A DNA stretch of 64,000 nucleotides from Dendrophyllia cribrosa (lineage: Eukaryota > Cnidaria > Anthozoa > Scleractinia > Dendrophylliidae). Of this stretch, positions 1 through 13,700 are shown in pieces. Position 1 is the first letter of the stretch. Each line of letters begins with the position of its first letter. The notes beneath the pieces are model-generated. The model searched no databases. It was not told where the DNA came from and saw only the letters and a list, made by a program, of their open reading frames with translations. The position numbers and the translations under genes were made by a program. The stretch spans positions 15,011,662-15,075,661 of the forward strand of contig JAJLRJ010000013.1 of NCBI GenBank assembly GCA_024195265.1, in the 5' to 3' direction.

Positions 1-1733
1 TCAACCTTTTTGCAACTGCTTGTAGCTTCACCATGGGTGTGTCTCCATTGCTTAATTGCATCTCTCCACTTAATCTCAAGGTAGTAAGGTAGTTTAGCTA
101 ATAGCCTTATATTCTCTTTTGCATAGTCTAGGACGGAAAGTCCTGGAATGGTTTCCTTTGCTGCCAAGATCTTATCTAACAGATTTGAGAACTCTCTTAA
201 GGCAATGGCATCCTTGGGACCTATCTTAGGCCATTTCTTTAACTTGTTAATAAATGCTGTACTCACAACATTACAGTTTCCATACTTTTCCTGCAGTACA
301 GACCTGGCTTTCTGGTAAGCATCTTCTGTTCCGATCAGAAGATAGTGTTCCACAACTTGTTTTGGCTTTCCTGTTACATATTGATTCAACATATTCAACT
401 TGATGTCTGCTTCCAGTGGTCTGAAGTCGACTAGAGCATTGAATGCACTCTTCCACACAGGATATTGCAGGGGGTCACCATTGAATACTGAAATGGTAAG
501 TTTTGGAAGTTGTCCAGAGATAAACAGTTGTTTGCTCACAGTGCTTTGTTCTAAGTTAGCTTCAGTTAACTTGTCCATACATTTTTCCAATGACGATGCC
601 ACTTTTTCCCACCCTTCGCTAAAGGAGTTTACTTGACCTTGGGGATGAACAGACTGGTAGCTTGAAGGGGGTGTAATGACTGCTGACGTAATTGGTGATG
701 GACCACTGAAAGGATTAGTTACAGCAGCATCAATTCTTGTTGGTGTGACAGCTTCTCCTCGAGTGGGAAGGCCAAGTCCATGTTCAAAATGACGAACGGT
801 AAATACTGACTGTGTTACAGCTCCTGGAGAGAACAATGGAGCAGAAGCCCGCAAACTACATGTCGTGGACTTAGGTGTGGATGTGGTTGTCAAAACTGGC
901 GCTGAGGATACTTGGAACTGAACTGATATGTTAGCCACACTAGTACTGCTAGTTACTGGTAGAGATTGCAAGAATCTTTTTACTCCTTCGCCCTTACTTT
1001 CAGAAGGAAGGTTAGCTAGATCTTCTTCAAGTGAGGGTGTTTGCTCCTTTTCAATCCCTTCACATACACTTAACGTAGCTCTACTTAGCTCAAGTTCCTT
1101 CTTCAGCTTGAGTTCTTCCAATTTTTGTTCCTGCATTAACCTTTCTAATTCAAGGGTTTTTTCTTGTTCCATATACGCTATCTTGACCTTCAAGACGGCT
1201 TCTTCCTGTTGTAGCTTATACTTATCTGCTTTGGTTGAACATACAGTGTCCACACTTGATTTGGATTTGACACTTTTGGCTAATTTACTCTTCTTGGACC
1301 CCTTAGAACTGACAAAACTAGACTCCAGCACTGTTTGTTCCAAATACTTAATTTCATCCCTCACATCCCTTTCGAAATTAGACCACTCACCACAAACTTG
1401 CTCCCAGATGTCCTTGACATTCGCTAACTCTTCGTCTTGAACAAGTTCACTGATTTCATGATACGCACCCGTAAATTCATTCCAGAGAACTTGAGCCTTA
1501 CTAAATTCTTGCTTCCAAGTTGGTAATTCATTACATTGCCCTCGAAGCAACAATGTTTTCCTTAGTGTTCCCGTAAATATAGACCTTTTAGACTTGAACG
1601 ATTTAACTTTAATTTCGGTTTGATAAGACCAACCCCTTTCAGTTAGCTTCCTGCTACGAACTTCAAACAGATGCTTTTCAGTTTCCTGTTCAATGAATCT
1701 GGTGATTCTCTGGTGTGATCTGGTGATCTGGCC
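1..1733 (-). CDS. gag: BEL/Pao retrotransposon Gag-like protein, partial at both ends
   Basis: One uninterrupted minus-strand frame of about 577 codons runs from an in-frame TGA near 1734-1736 to the window edge, with no stop. The upstream part is Lys/Glu/Gln-rich and predicted coiled coil (about 1060-1240). A Ser/Thr/Pro-rich linker follows. The last 170 residues match the DUF1759-type Gag core typical of BEL/Pao elements: LPKLTISVFNGDPLQYPVWK, then the conserved EKYGN and a helical stretch ending ...IKWRDAIKQW. Gag packages the element RNA in cytoplasmic particles. The protease and reverse transcriptase would lie outside the window. The 5' end is missing: the frame enters the satellite at about 1727 without a plausible ATG, so it is either truncated there or begins at a splice acceptor. 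The family call is from recalled motifs; a domesticated Gag-derived gene is an alternative. Confidence 0.72.
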
Positions 1734-4700
1734 TCAAATCATCGCCAAATTGGGGCCATGCGGGGCAAGTTTTGGCAAAATCTCACCTTTCCACACAACA
1801 GATCTCAAAATCATTCTTCTGACGTCAAATTATCGCCAAATCGCGAAAACAGTGCGATTTCTATGAAAAGGGCACAAAAAGGCACGTTTTAAACACTGCG
1901 AGGCAAGTTTTGGCAAAATCTCACCAGATCTCAAAATCGTTGTACTGGCCTCAAATCATCGTCATATCGGGAAAACAGTGCGGTTTAATTTCTATGAAAA
2001 GTGCACAAAAGGCACGTTTGGGGCCGTGCGGAGCAAGTTTTAACAAAATCTCACTTTTCAGCACAATGGATCTCAAAATCGTCGTACTGGCCTCAAATCA
2101 TCGCCAAATCGTGAAAACAGTGCGATTTCCACGAAAAGTACACAAAACGCACGTTTGGGGCCGCGCGGAGCAGGTTTTGGCAAAATCTCACTTTTCCGCA
2201 AACCAGATCTCAAAATCGTCGTACTGGCTTCAAATCATCGTCATATCGGGTAAACAGTGCGATTTGTATGAAAACTATACAAAACGCACGTTTGGCGCCG
2301 TGCGGAGCAAGTTTTGGCAAAACCTCACTTTTCCGCACACCAGATCTCAAAAGGGTCGTACTCGCCTCAAATCATCGCCAAATCGCGAAAACAGTGCGAG
2401 TTCTATGAAAACTGCACAAAACGCACGTTTGCGCACGTGCGGAGCAGGTTTTGGCAAAATCTCACATTTGAGCACACCAGATATCAAAATCGTCGTACTG
2501 GCCTCAAATCATCGACAAATTACAAAAACAGAGCGATTTCTATGAAAAGTGCACAAAACGCACATTTGAGGCCGTGCGGAGCAAGTTTTGGCAAAATCTC
2601 ACATTTGAGCACACCAGATGTAAAAATCGTCGTACTGGCCTCAAATCATCGCCAAAGCGGGAAAACAGAGCGATTTCTATGAAAACTGCACAAAACGCAC
2701 GTTTGGGGCCATGCGGAGTAAGTTTTGGCAAAATCTGACTTTTCGGCACACCAGGTCTGTAAATCGTCGTACTGGTCTGAAATCATCGCCAAATTGCGAA
2801 AACAGAGCGATTTCTATAAAAAAGTGCACAAAACGTACGCTTGGGGCCATGCGGAGCAACTTTTGGCAAAATCTCACTATTGAGCACACAAGATTCTAAA
2901 TCGTCGTACTGGCCTCAAATCATCGCCAAATCGGGAAAACAGAGCGATTTCTCTGAAAAGTATAAAAACGCACGTTTGGGGACGTGCGGAGCAAGTTTTG
3001 GCAAAATCTCACCTTTCCGCACACCAGATCTCAAAATCGTCGTACTGGCCTCAAATCATCGCCAAATCGGGAAAATAGTGCAATTTCTATGAAAAGTGCA
3101 CAAAACGCACGTTTCGGGGCGGGCGGAGCAAGTTTTGCAAAAATCTCACATTTGAGCACACCAGATGTCAAAATCGTCGTACTGGCCTCAAATCATCGCC
3201 AAATCGGGAAAACAGAGCGATTTCTCTGAAAACTGCAAAAAAAAAAAAAAAAAAAAAAAGCACGCTTGGGGACGTGCGGAGCAAGTTTTGGCAAAATCTA
3301 ACCTTTCCGCACACCAGATCTCAAAATCGTCGTACTGGCCTCAAATCATCGCCAAATCGTGAAAACAGTGCGATTTCCACGAAAAGTACACAAAACGCAC
3401 GTTTGTGGAAGTTTTGGCAAACTCTCACTTTTCCGCAATCCAGATCTCAAAATCGTCGAACTGGCCTCAAAACCATCACCATATCGGATAAACAGTGCGA
3501 TTTGTATGAAAACTATACAAAACGCACGTTTGGCGCATGCGGAGCAAGTTTTGGCAAAACCTCACTTTTCCGCACTCCAGATCTCAAAAGGGTCGTACTC
3601 GCCTCAAACCATCGTCGTACTGGCCTCAAATCATCGCCAAATCGGGAAAACAGTACGATTTCTATGAAAACAGCACAAAACGCACGTTTGGGCACGTGCG
3701 GAGCAAGTTTTTGGCAAAATCTCACATTTGAGCTCACCAGATGTCAAAATCGTCGTACTGGCCTCAAATCATCGCCAAAGCGGGAAAACAGAGCGATTTC
3801 TATGAAAACTGCACAAAACGCACGTTTGGGGCCATGCGGAGTAAGTTTTGGCAAAATCTCACTTTTCGGCACACCAGGTCTGAAAATCGTCGTACTGGTC
3901 TGAAATCATCGCCAAATTGCGAAAACAGAGCGATTTCTATAAAAAGTGCACAAAACGTACGCTTGGGACCATGCGGAGCAACTTTTGGCAAAATCTCACT
4001 TTTGAGCACACAAGATTTCTAAATCGTCGTACTGGCCTCAAATCATCGCCAAATCGGGAAAACTGAGCGATTTCTCTGAAAACTATAAAAACGCACGTTT
4101 GGGGACGTGCGGAGCAACTTTTGGCAAAATCTCACTTTTCAGCACACTGGATCTCAAAATCGTCGTACTGGCCTCAAATCATCGCCATATCGGGAAAACA
4201 GTGCGATTTTTATGAAAAGTGGACAAAACGCACGTTTGGGGTCGTGCGGAGCAACTTTTGGCAAAATCTCACTTTTGAGCACAGCAACCCTCAAAATGGT
4301 CGTACTGGCCTCAAATTATCGCCAAATCGGGAAAACAGAGCGATTTCTATGAAAACTGTAGAAAACGCACGTTTGGGGCCGTGCGGAGCAAGTTTTGGCA
4401 AAGTCTGACTTTTCCGCACACCAGGTCTCAAAATCGTTGTACTGGCCTAAAATCATCAACAAATTGCGAAAACAGAGCGATTTCTAGGAAAAGTACACAA
4501 AACGCACGTTTGGGGCCATGCAGAGCAACGTTTGGCAAAATCTCACTTTTGAGCACACCAGATCTCAAAATCGTCGCACTGGCCTCAAATCATCGCAAAA
4601 TCGCGAACACAGAGCGATTTCTATGTAAAGCGCACAAAACGCACGTTTGGGGCCGTGCAGAGCAACGTTTGGCAAAATCTCACTTTTGAGCACAGCGGAC

Positions 4701-7700
4701 CTCAAAATCATAGTACTGGCCTCAAATCATCGCCAAATCGGGAAAATAGTGCGATGTCTATGAAAACTGCACAAAACGCACGTTTGCGGCAGTGCGGAGC
4801 AAGTTTTGGCAAAATCTCACTTTTGCGAACACCAGAACTCATAATCGTCGTACTGCCTCAAATCATCGCCAAATCGGGAAAACAGAGCGATTTCTAAGAA
4901 AAGTGCACAAAACGCACGTTTGGGGCCGTGCTAAGCAAGTTTTGGCCAATCTCACTTTTGAGCACATGAGATCTCCAAATCGTCGCAATGCCCTCAATTC
5001 ATCGCCAAATCGCAAACACAGAGCGAATTCTATGAAAAGTGCACAAAACGCACGTTTGGGGCCGTGAGGAGCAACGTTTGGCAAAATCTCAATTTCAAGC
5101 ACATCAGATCTAAAAATCGTCGTGCCGGCCTCAAATCATCGCCAAATCGGGAAAATAGTGCAATTTCTATGAAAAGTGCACAAAACGCACGTTTCGGGGC
5201 GGGCGGAGCAAGTTTTGCAAAAATCTCACATTTGAGCACACCAGATGTCAAAATCGTCGTACTGGCCTCAAATCATCGCCAAATCGGGAAAACAGAGCGA
5301 TTTCTCTGAAAACTGCAAAAAAAAAAAAAAAAAAAGCACGCTTGGGGACGTGCGGAGCAAGTTTTGGCAAAATCTAACCTTTCCGCACACCAGATCTCAA
5401 AATCGTCGTACTGGCCTCAAATCATCGCCAAATCGTGAAAACAGTGCGATTTCCACGAAAAGTACACAAAACGCACGTTTGTGGAAGTTTTGGCAAACTC
5501 TCACTTTTCCGCAATCCAGATCTCAAAATCGTCGAACTGGCCTCAAAACCATCACCATATCGGATAAACAGTGCGATTTGTATGAAAACTATACAAAACG
5601 CACGTTTGGCGCATGCGGAGCAAGTTTTGGCAAAACCTCACTTTTCCGCACTCCAGATCTCAAAAGGGTCGTACTCGCCTCAAACCATCGTCGTACTGGC
5701 CTCAAATCATCGCCAAATCGGGAAAACAGTACGATTTCTATGAAAACAGCACAAAACGCACGTTTGGGCACGTGCGGAGCAAGTTTTTGGCAAAATCTCA
5801 CATTTGAGCTCACCAGATGTCAAAATCGTCGTACTGGCCTCAAATCATCGCCAAAGCGGGAAAACAGAGCGATTTCTATGAAAACTGCACAAAACGCACG
5901 TTTGGGGCCATGCGGAGTAAGTTTTGGCAAAATCTCACTTTTCGGCACACCAGGTCTGAAAATCGTCGTACTGGTCTGAAATCATCGCCAAATTGCGAAA
6001 ACAGAGCGATTTCTATAAAAAGTGCACAAAACGTACGCTTGGGACCATGCGGAGCAACTTTTGGCAAAATCTCACTTTTGAGCACACAAGATTTCAAAAT
6101 CGTTGTACTGGCCTCAAATCATCGTCATATCGGGAAAACAGTGCGGTTTAATTTCTATGAAAAGTGCACAAAAGGCACGTTTGGGGCCGTGCGGAGCAAG
6201 TTTTAACAAAATCTCACTTTTCAGCACAATGGATCTCAAAATCGTCGTACTGGCCTCAAATCATCGCCAAATCGTGAAAACAGTGCGATTTCCACGAAAA
6301 GTACACAAAACGCACGTTTGGGGCCGCGCGGAGCAGGTTTTGGCAAAATCTCACTTTTCCGCAAACCAGATCTCAAAATCGTCGTACTGGCTTCAAATCA
6401 TCGTCATATCGGGTAAACAGTGCGATTTGTATGAAAACTATACAAAACGCACGTTTGGCGCCGTGCGGAGCAAGTTTTGGCAAAACCTCACTTTTCCGCA
6501 CACCAGATCTCAAAAGGGTCGTACTCGCCTCAAATCATCGCCAAATCGCGAAAACAGTGCGAGTTCTATGAAAACTGCACAAAACGCACGTTTGCGCACG
6601 TGCGGAGCAGGTTTTGGCAAAATCTCACATTTGAGCACACCAGATATCAAAATCGTCGTACTGGCCTCAAATCATCGACAAATTACAAAAACAGAGCGAT
6701 TTCTATGAAAAGTGCACAAAACGCACATTTGAGGCCGTGCGGAGCAAGTTTTGGCAAAATCTCACATTTGAGCACACCAGATGTAAAAATCGTCGTACTG
6801 GCCTCAAATCATCGCCAAAGCGGGAAAACAGAGCGATTTCTATGAAAACTGCACAAAACGCACGTTTGGGGCCATGCGGAGTAAGTTTTGGCAAAATCTG
6901 ACTTTTCGGCACACCAGGTCTGTAAATCGTCGTACTGGTCTGAAATCATCGCCAAATTGCGAAAACAGAGCGATTTCTATAAAAAAGTGCACAAAACGTA
7001 CGCTTGGGGCCATGCGGAGCAACTTTTGGCAAAATCTCACTATTGAGCACACAAGATTCTAAATCGTCGTACTGGCCTCAAATCATCGCCAAATCGGGAA
7101 AACAGAGCGATTTCTCTGAAAAGTATAAAAACGCACGTTTGGGGACGTGCGGAGCAAGTTTTGGCAAAATCTCACCTTTCCGCACACCAGATCTCAAAAT
7201 CGTCGTACTGGCCTCAAATCATCGCCAAATCGGGAAAATAGTGCAATTTCTATGAAAAGTGCACAAAACGCACGTTTCGGGGCGGGCGGAGCAAGTTTTG
7301 CAAAAATCTCACATTTGAGCACACCAGATGTCAAAATCGTCGTACTGGCCTCAAATCATCGCCAAATCGGGAAAACAGAGCGATTTCTCTGAAAACTGCA
7401 AAAAAAAAAAAAAAAAAAGCACGCTTGGGGACGTGCGGAGCAAGTTTTGGCAAAATCTAACCTTTCCGCACACCAGATCTCAAAATCGTCGTACTGGCCT
7501 CAAATCATCGCCAAATCGTGAAAACAGTGCGATTTCCACGAAAAGTACACAAAACGCACGTTTGTGGAAGTTTTGGCAAACTCTCACTTTTCCGCAATCC
7601 AGATCTCAAAATCGTCGAACTGGCCTCAAAACCATCACCATATCGGATAAACAGTGCGATTTGTATGAAAACTATACAAAACGCACGTTTGGCGCATGCG

Positions 7701-10700
7701 GAGCAAGTTTTGGCAAAACCTCACTTTTCCGCACTCCAGATCTCAAAAGGGTCGTACTCGCCTCAAACCATCGTCGTACTGGCCTCAAATCATCGCCAAA
7801 TCGGGAAAACAGTACGATTTCTATGAAAACAGCACAAAACGCACGTTTGGGCACGTGCGGAGCAAGTTTTTGGCAAAATCTCACATTTGAGCTCACCAGA
7901 TGTCAAAATCGTCGTACTGGCCTCAAATCATCGCCAAAGCGGGAAAACAGAGCGATTTCTATGAAAACTGCACAAAACGCACGTTTGGGGCCATGCGGAG
8001 TAAGTTTTGGCAAAATCTCACTTTTCGGCACACCAGGTCTGAAAATCGTCGTACTGGTCTGAAATCATCGCCAAATTGCGAAAACAGAGCGATTTCTATA
8101 AAAAGTGCACAAAACGTACGCTTGGGACCATGCGGAGCAACTTTTGGCAAAATCTCACTTTTGAGCACACAAGATTTCTAAATCGTCGTACTGGCCTCAA
8201 ATCATCGCCAAATCGGGAAAACAGAGCGATTTCTCTGAAAACTATAAAAACGCACGTTTGGGGACGTGCGGAGCAAGTTTTGGCAAAATCTCACTTTTCA
8301 GCACACTGGATCTCAAAATCGTCGTACTGGCCTCAAATCATCGCCATATCGGGAAAACAGTGCGATTTTTATGAAAAGTGGACAAAACGCACGTTTGGGG
8401 CCGCGCGGAGCAAGTTTTGCAAAAATCTCACTTTTCAGCACAATGAATCTCAAAATCGTCGTACTGGCCTCAAATCATCGCCTAATCGGGAAAGTAGTGC
8501 GATTTCCATGAAACGTGCATAAAACGCACAATTGGGGCCGTGCGGAGCAAGTTTTGGAAAAATCTCTCTTTTGAGCACAGCAGCTCTCAAATTCGTCGTA
8601 CTGGCCTCAAATCATCGACAAATCGGGAAAACAGTACGATTTCTATGAAAAGTGCACAAAACGCACGTTTGGGGTCGTGCGGAGCAACTTTTGGCAAAAT
8701 CTCACTTTTGAGCACAGCAACCCTCAAAATGGTCGTACTGGCCTCAAATTATCGCCAAATCGGGAAAACAGAGCGATTTCTATGAAAACTGTAGAAAACG
8801 CACGTTTGGGGCCGTGCGGAGCAAGTTTTGGCAAAGTCTGACTTTTCCGCACACCAGGTCTCAAAATCGTTGTACTGGCCTAAAATCATCAACAAATTGC
8901 GAAAACAGAGCGATTTCTAGGAAAAGTACACAAAACGCACGTTTGGGGCCATGCAGAGCAACGTTTGGCAAAATCTCACTTTTGAGCACACCAGATCTCA
9001 AAATCGTCGCACTGGCCTCAAATCATCGCAAAATCGCGAACACAGAGCGATTTCTATGTAAAGCGCACAAAACGCACGTTTGGGGCCGTGCAGAGCAACG
9101 TTTGGCAAAATCTCACTTTTGAGCACAGCGGACCTCAAAATCATAGTACTGGCCTCAAATCATCGCCAAATCGGGAAAATAGTGCGATGTCTATGAAAAC
9201 TGCACAAAACGCACGTTTGCGGCAGTGCGGAGCAAGTTTTGGCAAAATCTCACTTTTGCGAACACCAGAACTCATAATCGTCGTACTGCCTCAAATCATC
9301 GCCAAATCGGGAAAACAGAGCGATTTCTAAGAAAAGTGCACAAAACGCACGTTTGGGGCCGTGCTAAGCAAGTTTTGGCCAATCTCACTTTTGAGCACAT
9401 GAGATCTCCAAATCGTCGCAATGCCCTCAATTCATCGCCAAATCGCAAACACAGAGCGAATTCTATGAAAAGTGCACAAAACGCACGTTTGGGGCCGTGA
9501 GGAGCAACGTTTGGCAAAATCTCAATTTCAAGCACATCAGATCTAAAAATCGTCGTGCCGGCCTCAAATCATCGCCAAATCGGGAAAATAGTGCAATTTC
9601 TATGAAAAGTGCACAAAACGCACGTTTCGGGGCGGGCGGAGCAAGTTTTGCAAAAATCTCACATTTGAGCACACCAGATGTCAAAATCGTCGTACTGGCC
9701 TCAAATCATCGCCAAATCGGGAAAACAGAGCGATTTCTCTGAAAACTGCAAAAAAAAAAAAAAAAAAGCACGCTTGGGGACGTGCGGAGCAAGTTTTGGC
9801 AAAATCTAACCTTTCCGCACACCAGATCTCAAAATCGTCGTACTGGCCTCAAATCATCGCCAAATCGTGAAAACAGTGCGATTTCCACGAAAAGTACACA
9901 AAACGCACGTTTGTGGAAGTTTTGGCAAACTCTCACTTTTCCGCAATCCAGATCTCAAAATCGTCGAACTGGCCTCAAAACCATCACCATATCGGATAAA
10001 CAGTGCGATTTGTATGAAAACTATACAAAACGCACGTTTGGCGCATGCGGAGCAAGTTTTGGCAAAACCTCACTTTTCCGCACTCCAGATCTCAAAAGGG
10101 TCGTACTCGCCTCAAACCATCGTCGTACTGGCCTCAAATCATCGCCAAATCGGGAAAACAGTACGATTTCTATGAAAACAGCACAAAACGCACGTTTGGG
10201 CACGTGCGGAGCAAGTTTTTGGCAAAATCTCACATTTGAGCTCACCAGATGTCAAAATCGTCGTACTGGCCTCAAATCATCGCCAAAGCGGGAAAACAGA
10301 GCGATTTCTATGAAAACTGCACAAAACGCACGTTTGGGGCCATGCGGAGTAAGTTTTGGCAAAATCTCACTTTTCGGCACACCAGGTCTGAAAATCGTCG
10401 TACTGGTCTGAAATCATCGCCAAATTGCGAAAACAGAGCGATTTCTATAAAAAGTGCACAAAACGTACGCTTGGGACCATGCGGAGCAACTTTTGGCAAA
10501 ATCTCACTTTTGAGCACACAAGATTTCAAAATCGTTGTACTGGCCTCAAATCATCGTCATATCGGGAAAACAGTGCGGTTTAATTTCTATGAAAAGTGCA
10601 CAAAAGGCACGTTTGGGGCCGTGCGGAGCAAGTTTTAACAAAATCTCACTTTTCAGCACAATGGATCTCAAAATCGTCGTACTGGCCTCAAATCATCGCC

Positions 10701-13700
10701 AAATCGTGAAAACAGTGCGATTTCCACGAAAAGTACACAAAACGCACGTTTGGGGCCGCGCGGAGCAGGTTTTGGCAAAATCTCACTTTTCCGCAAACCA
10801 GATCTCAAAATCGTCGTACTGGCTTCAAATCATCGTCATATCGGGTAAACAGTGCGATTTGTATGAAAACTATACAAAACGCACGTTTGGCGCCGTGCGG
10901 AGCAAGTTTTGGCAAAACCTCACTTTTCCGCACACCAGATCTCAAAAGGGTCGTACTCGCCTCAAATCATCGCCAAATCGCGAAAACAGTGCGAGTTCTA
11001 TGAAAACTGCACAAAACGCACGTTTGCGCACGTGCGGAGCAGGTTTTGGCAAAATCTCACATTTGAGCACACCAGATATCAAAATCGTCGTACTGGCCTC
11101 AAATCATCGACAAATTACAAAAACAGAGCGATTTCTATGAAAAGTGCACAAAACGCACATTTGAGGCCGTGCGGAGCAAGTTTTGGCAAAATCTCACATT
11201 TGAGCACACCAGATGTAAAAATCGTCGTACTGGCCTCAAATCATCGCCAAAGCGGGAAAACAGAGCGATTTCTATGAAAACTGCACAAAACGCACGTTTG
11301 GGGCCATGCGGAGTAAGTTTTGGCAAAATCTGACTTTTCGGCACACCAGGTCTGTAAATCGTCGTACTGGTCTGAAATCATCGCCAAATTGCGAAAACAG
11401 AGCGATTTCTATAAAAAAGTGCACAAAACGTACGCTTGGGGCCATGCGGAGCAACTTTTGGCAAAATCTCACTATTGAGCACACAAGATTCTAAATCGTC
11501 GTACTGGCCTCAAATCATCGCCAAATCGGGAAAACAGAGCGATTTCTCTGAAAAGTATAAAAACGCACGTTTGGGGACGTGCGGAGCAAGTTTTGGCAAA
11601 ATCTCACCTTTCCGCACACCAGATCTCAAAATCGTCGTACTGGCCTCAAATCATCGCCAAATCGGGAAAATAGTGCAATTTCTATGAAAAGTGCACAAAA
11701 CGCACGTTTCGGGGCGGGCGGAGCAAGTTTTGCAAAAATCTCACATTTGAGCACACCAGATGTCAAAATCGTCGTACTGGCCTCAAATCATCGCCAAATC
11801 GGGAAAACAGAGCGATTTCTCTGAAAACTGCAAAAAAAAAAAAAAAAAAAGCACGCTTGGGGACGTGCGGAGCAAGTTTTGGCAAAATCTAACCTTTCCG
11901 CACACCAGATCTCAAAATCGTCGTACTGGCCTCAAATCATCGCCAAATCGTGAAAACAGTGCGATTTCCACGAAAAGTACACAAAACGCACGTTTGTGGA
12001 AGTTTTGGCAAACTCTCACTTTTCCGCAATCCAGATCTCAAAATCGTCGAACTGGCCTCAAAACCATCACCATATCGGATAAACAGTGCGATTTGTATGA
12101 AAACTATACAAAACGCACGTTTGGCGCATGCGGAGCAAGTTTTGGCAAAACCTCACTTTTCCGCACTCCAGATCTCAAAAGGGTCGTACTCGCCTCAAAC
12201 CATCGTCGTACTGGCCTCAAATCATCGCCAAATCGGGAAAACAGTACGATTTCTATGAAAACAGCACAAAACGCACGTTTGGGCACGTGCGGAGCAAGTT
12301 TTTGGCAAAATCTCACATTTGAGCTCACCAGATGTCAAAATCGTCGTACTGGCCTCAAATCATCGCCAAAGCGGGAAAACAGAGCGATTTCTATGAAAAC
12401 TGCACAAAACGCACGTTTGGGGCCATGCGGAGTAAGTTTTGGCAAAATCTCACTTTTCGGCACACCAGGTCTGAAAATCGTCGTACTGGTCTGAAATCAT
12501 CGCCAAATTGCGAAAACAGAGCGATTTCTATAAAAAGTGCACAAAACGTACGCTTGGGACCATGCGGAGCAACTTTTGGCAAAATCTCACTTTTGAGCAC
12601 ACAAGATTTCAAAATCGTTGTACTGGCCTCAAATCATCGTCATATCGGGAAAACAGTGCGGTTTAATTTCTATGAAAAGTGCACAAAAGGCACGTTTGGG
12701 GCCGTGCGGAGCAAGTTTTAACAAAATCTCACTTTTCAGCACAATGGATCTCAAAATCGTCGTACTGGCCTCAAATCATCGCCAAATCGTGAAAACAGTG
12801 CGATTTCCACGAAAAGTACACAAAACGCACGTTTGGGGCCGCGCGGAGCAGGTTTTGGCAAAATCTCACTTTTCCGCAAACCAGATCTCAAAATCGTCGT
12901 ACTGGCTTCAAATCATCGTCATATCGGGTAAACAGTGCGATTTGTATGAAAACTATACAAAACGCACGTTTGGCGCCGTGCGGAGCAAGTTTTGGCAAAA
13001 CCTCACTTTTCCGCACACCAGATCTCAAAAGGGTCGTACTCGCCTCAAATCATCGCCAAATCGCGAAAACAGTGCGAGTTCTATGAAAACTGCACAAAAC
13101 GCACGTTTGCGCACGTGCGGAGCAGGTTTTGGCAAAATCTCACATTTGAGCACACCAGATATCAAAATCGTCGTACTGGCCTCAAATCATCGACAAATTA
13201 CAAAAACAGAGCGATTTCTATGAAAAGTGCACAAAACGCACATTTGAGGCCGTGCGGAGCAAGTTTTGGCAAAATCTCACATTTGAGCACACCAGATGTA
13301 AAAATCGTCGTACTGGCCTCAAATCATCGCCAAAGCGGGAAAACAGAGCGATTTCTATGAAAACTGCACAAAACGCACGTTTGGGGCCATGCGGAGTAAG
13401 TTTTGGCAAAATCTGACTTTTCGGCACACCAGGTCTGTAAATCGTCGTACTGGTCTGAAATCATCGCCAAATTGCGAAAACAGAGCGATTTCTATAAAAA
13501 AGTGCACAAAACGTACGCTTGGGGCCATGCGGAGCAACTTTTGGCAAAATCTCACTATTGAGCACACAAGATTCTAAATCGTCGTACTGGCCTCAAATCA
13601 TCGCCAAATCGGGAAAACAGAGCGATTTCTCTGAAAAGTATAAAAACGCACGTTTGGGGACGTGCGGAGCAAGTTTTGGCAAAATCTCACCTTTCCGCAC

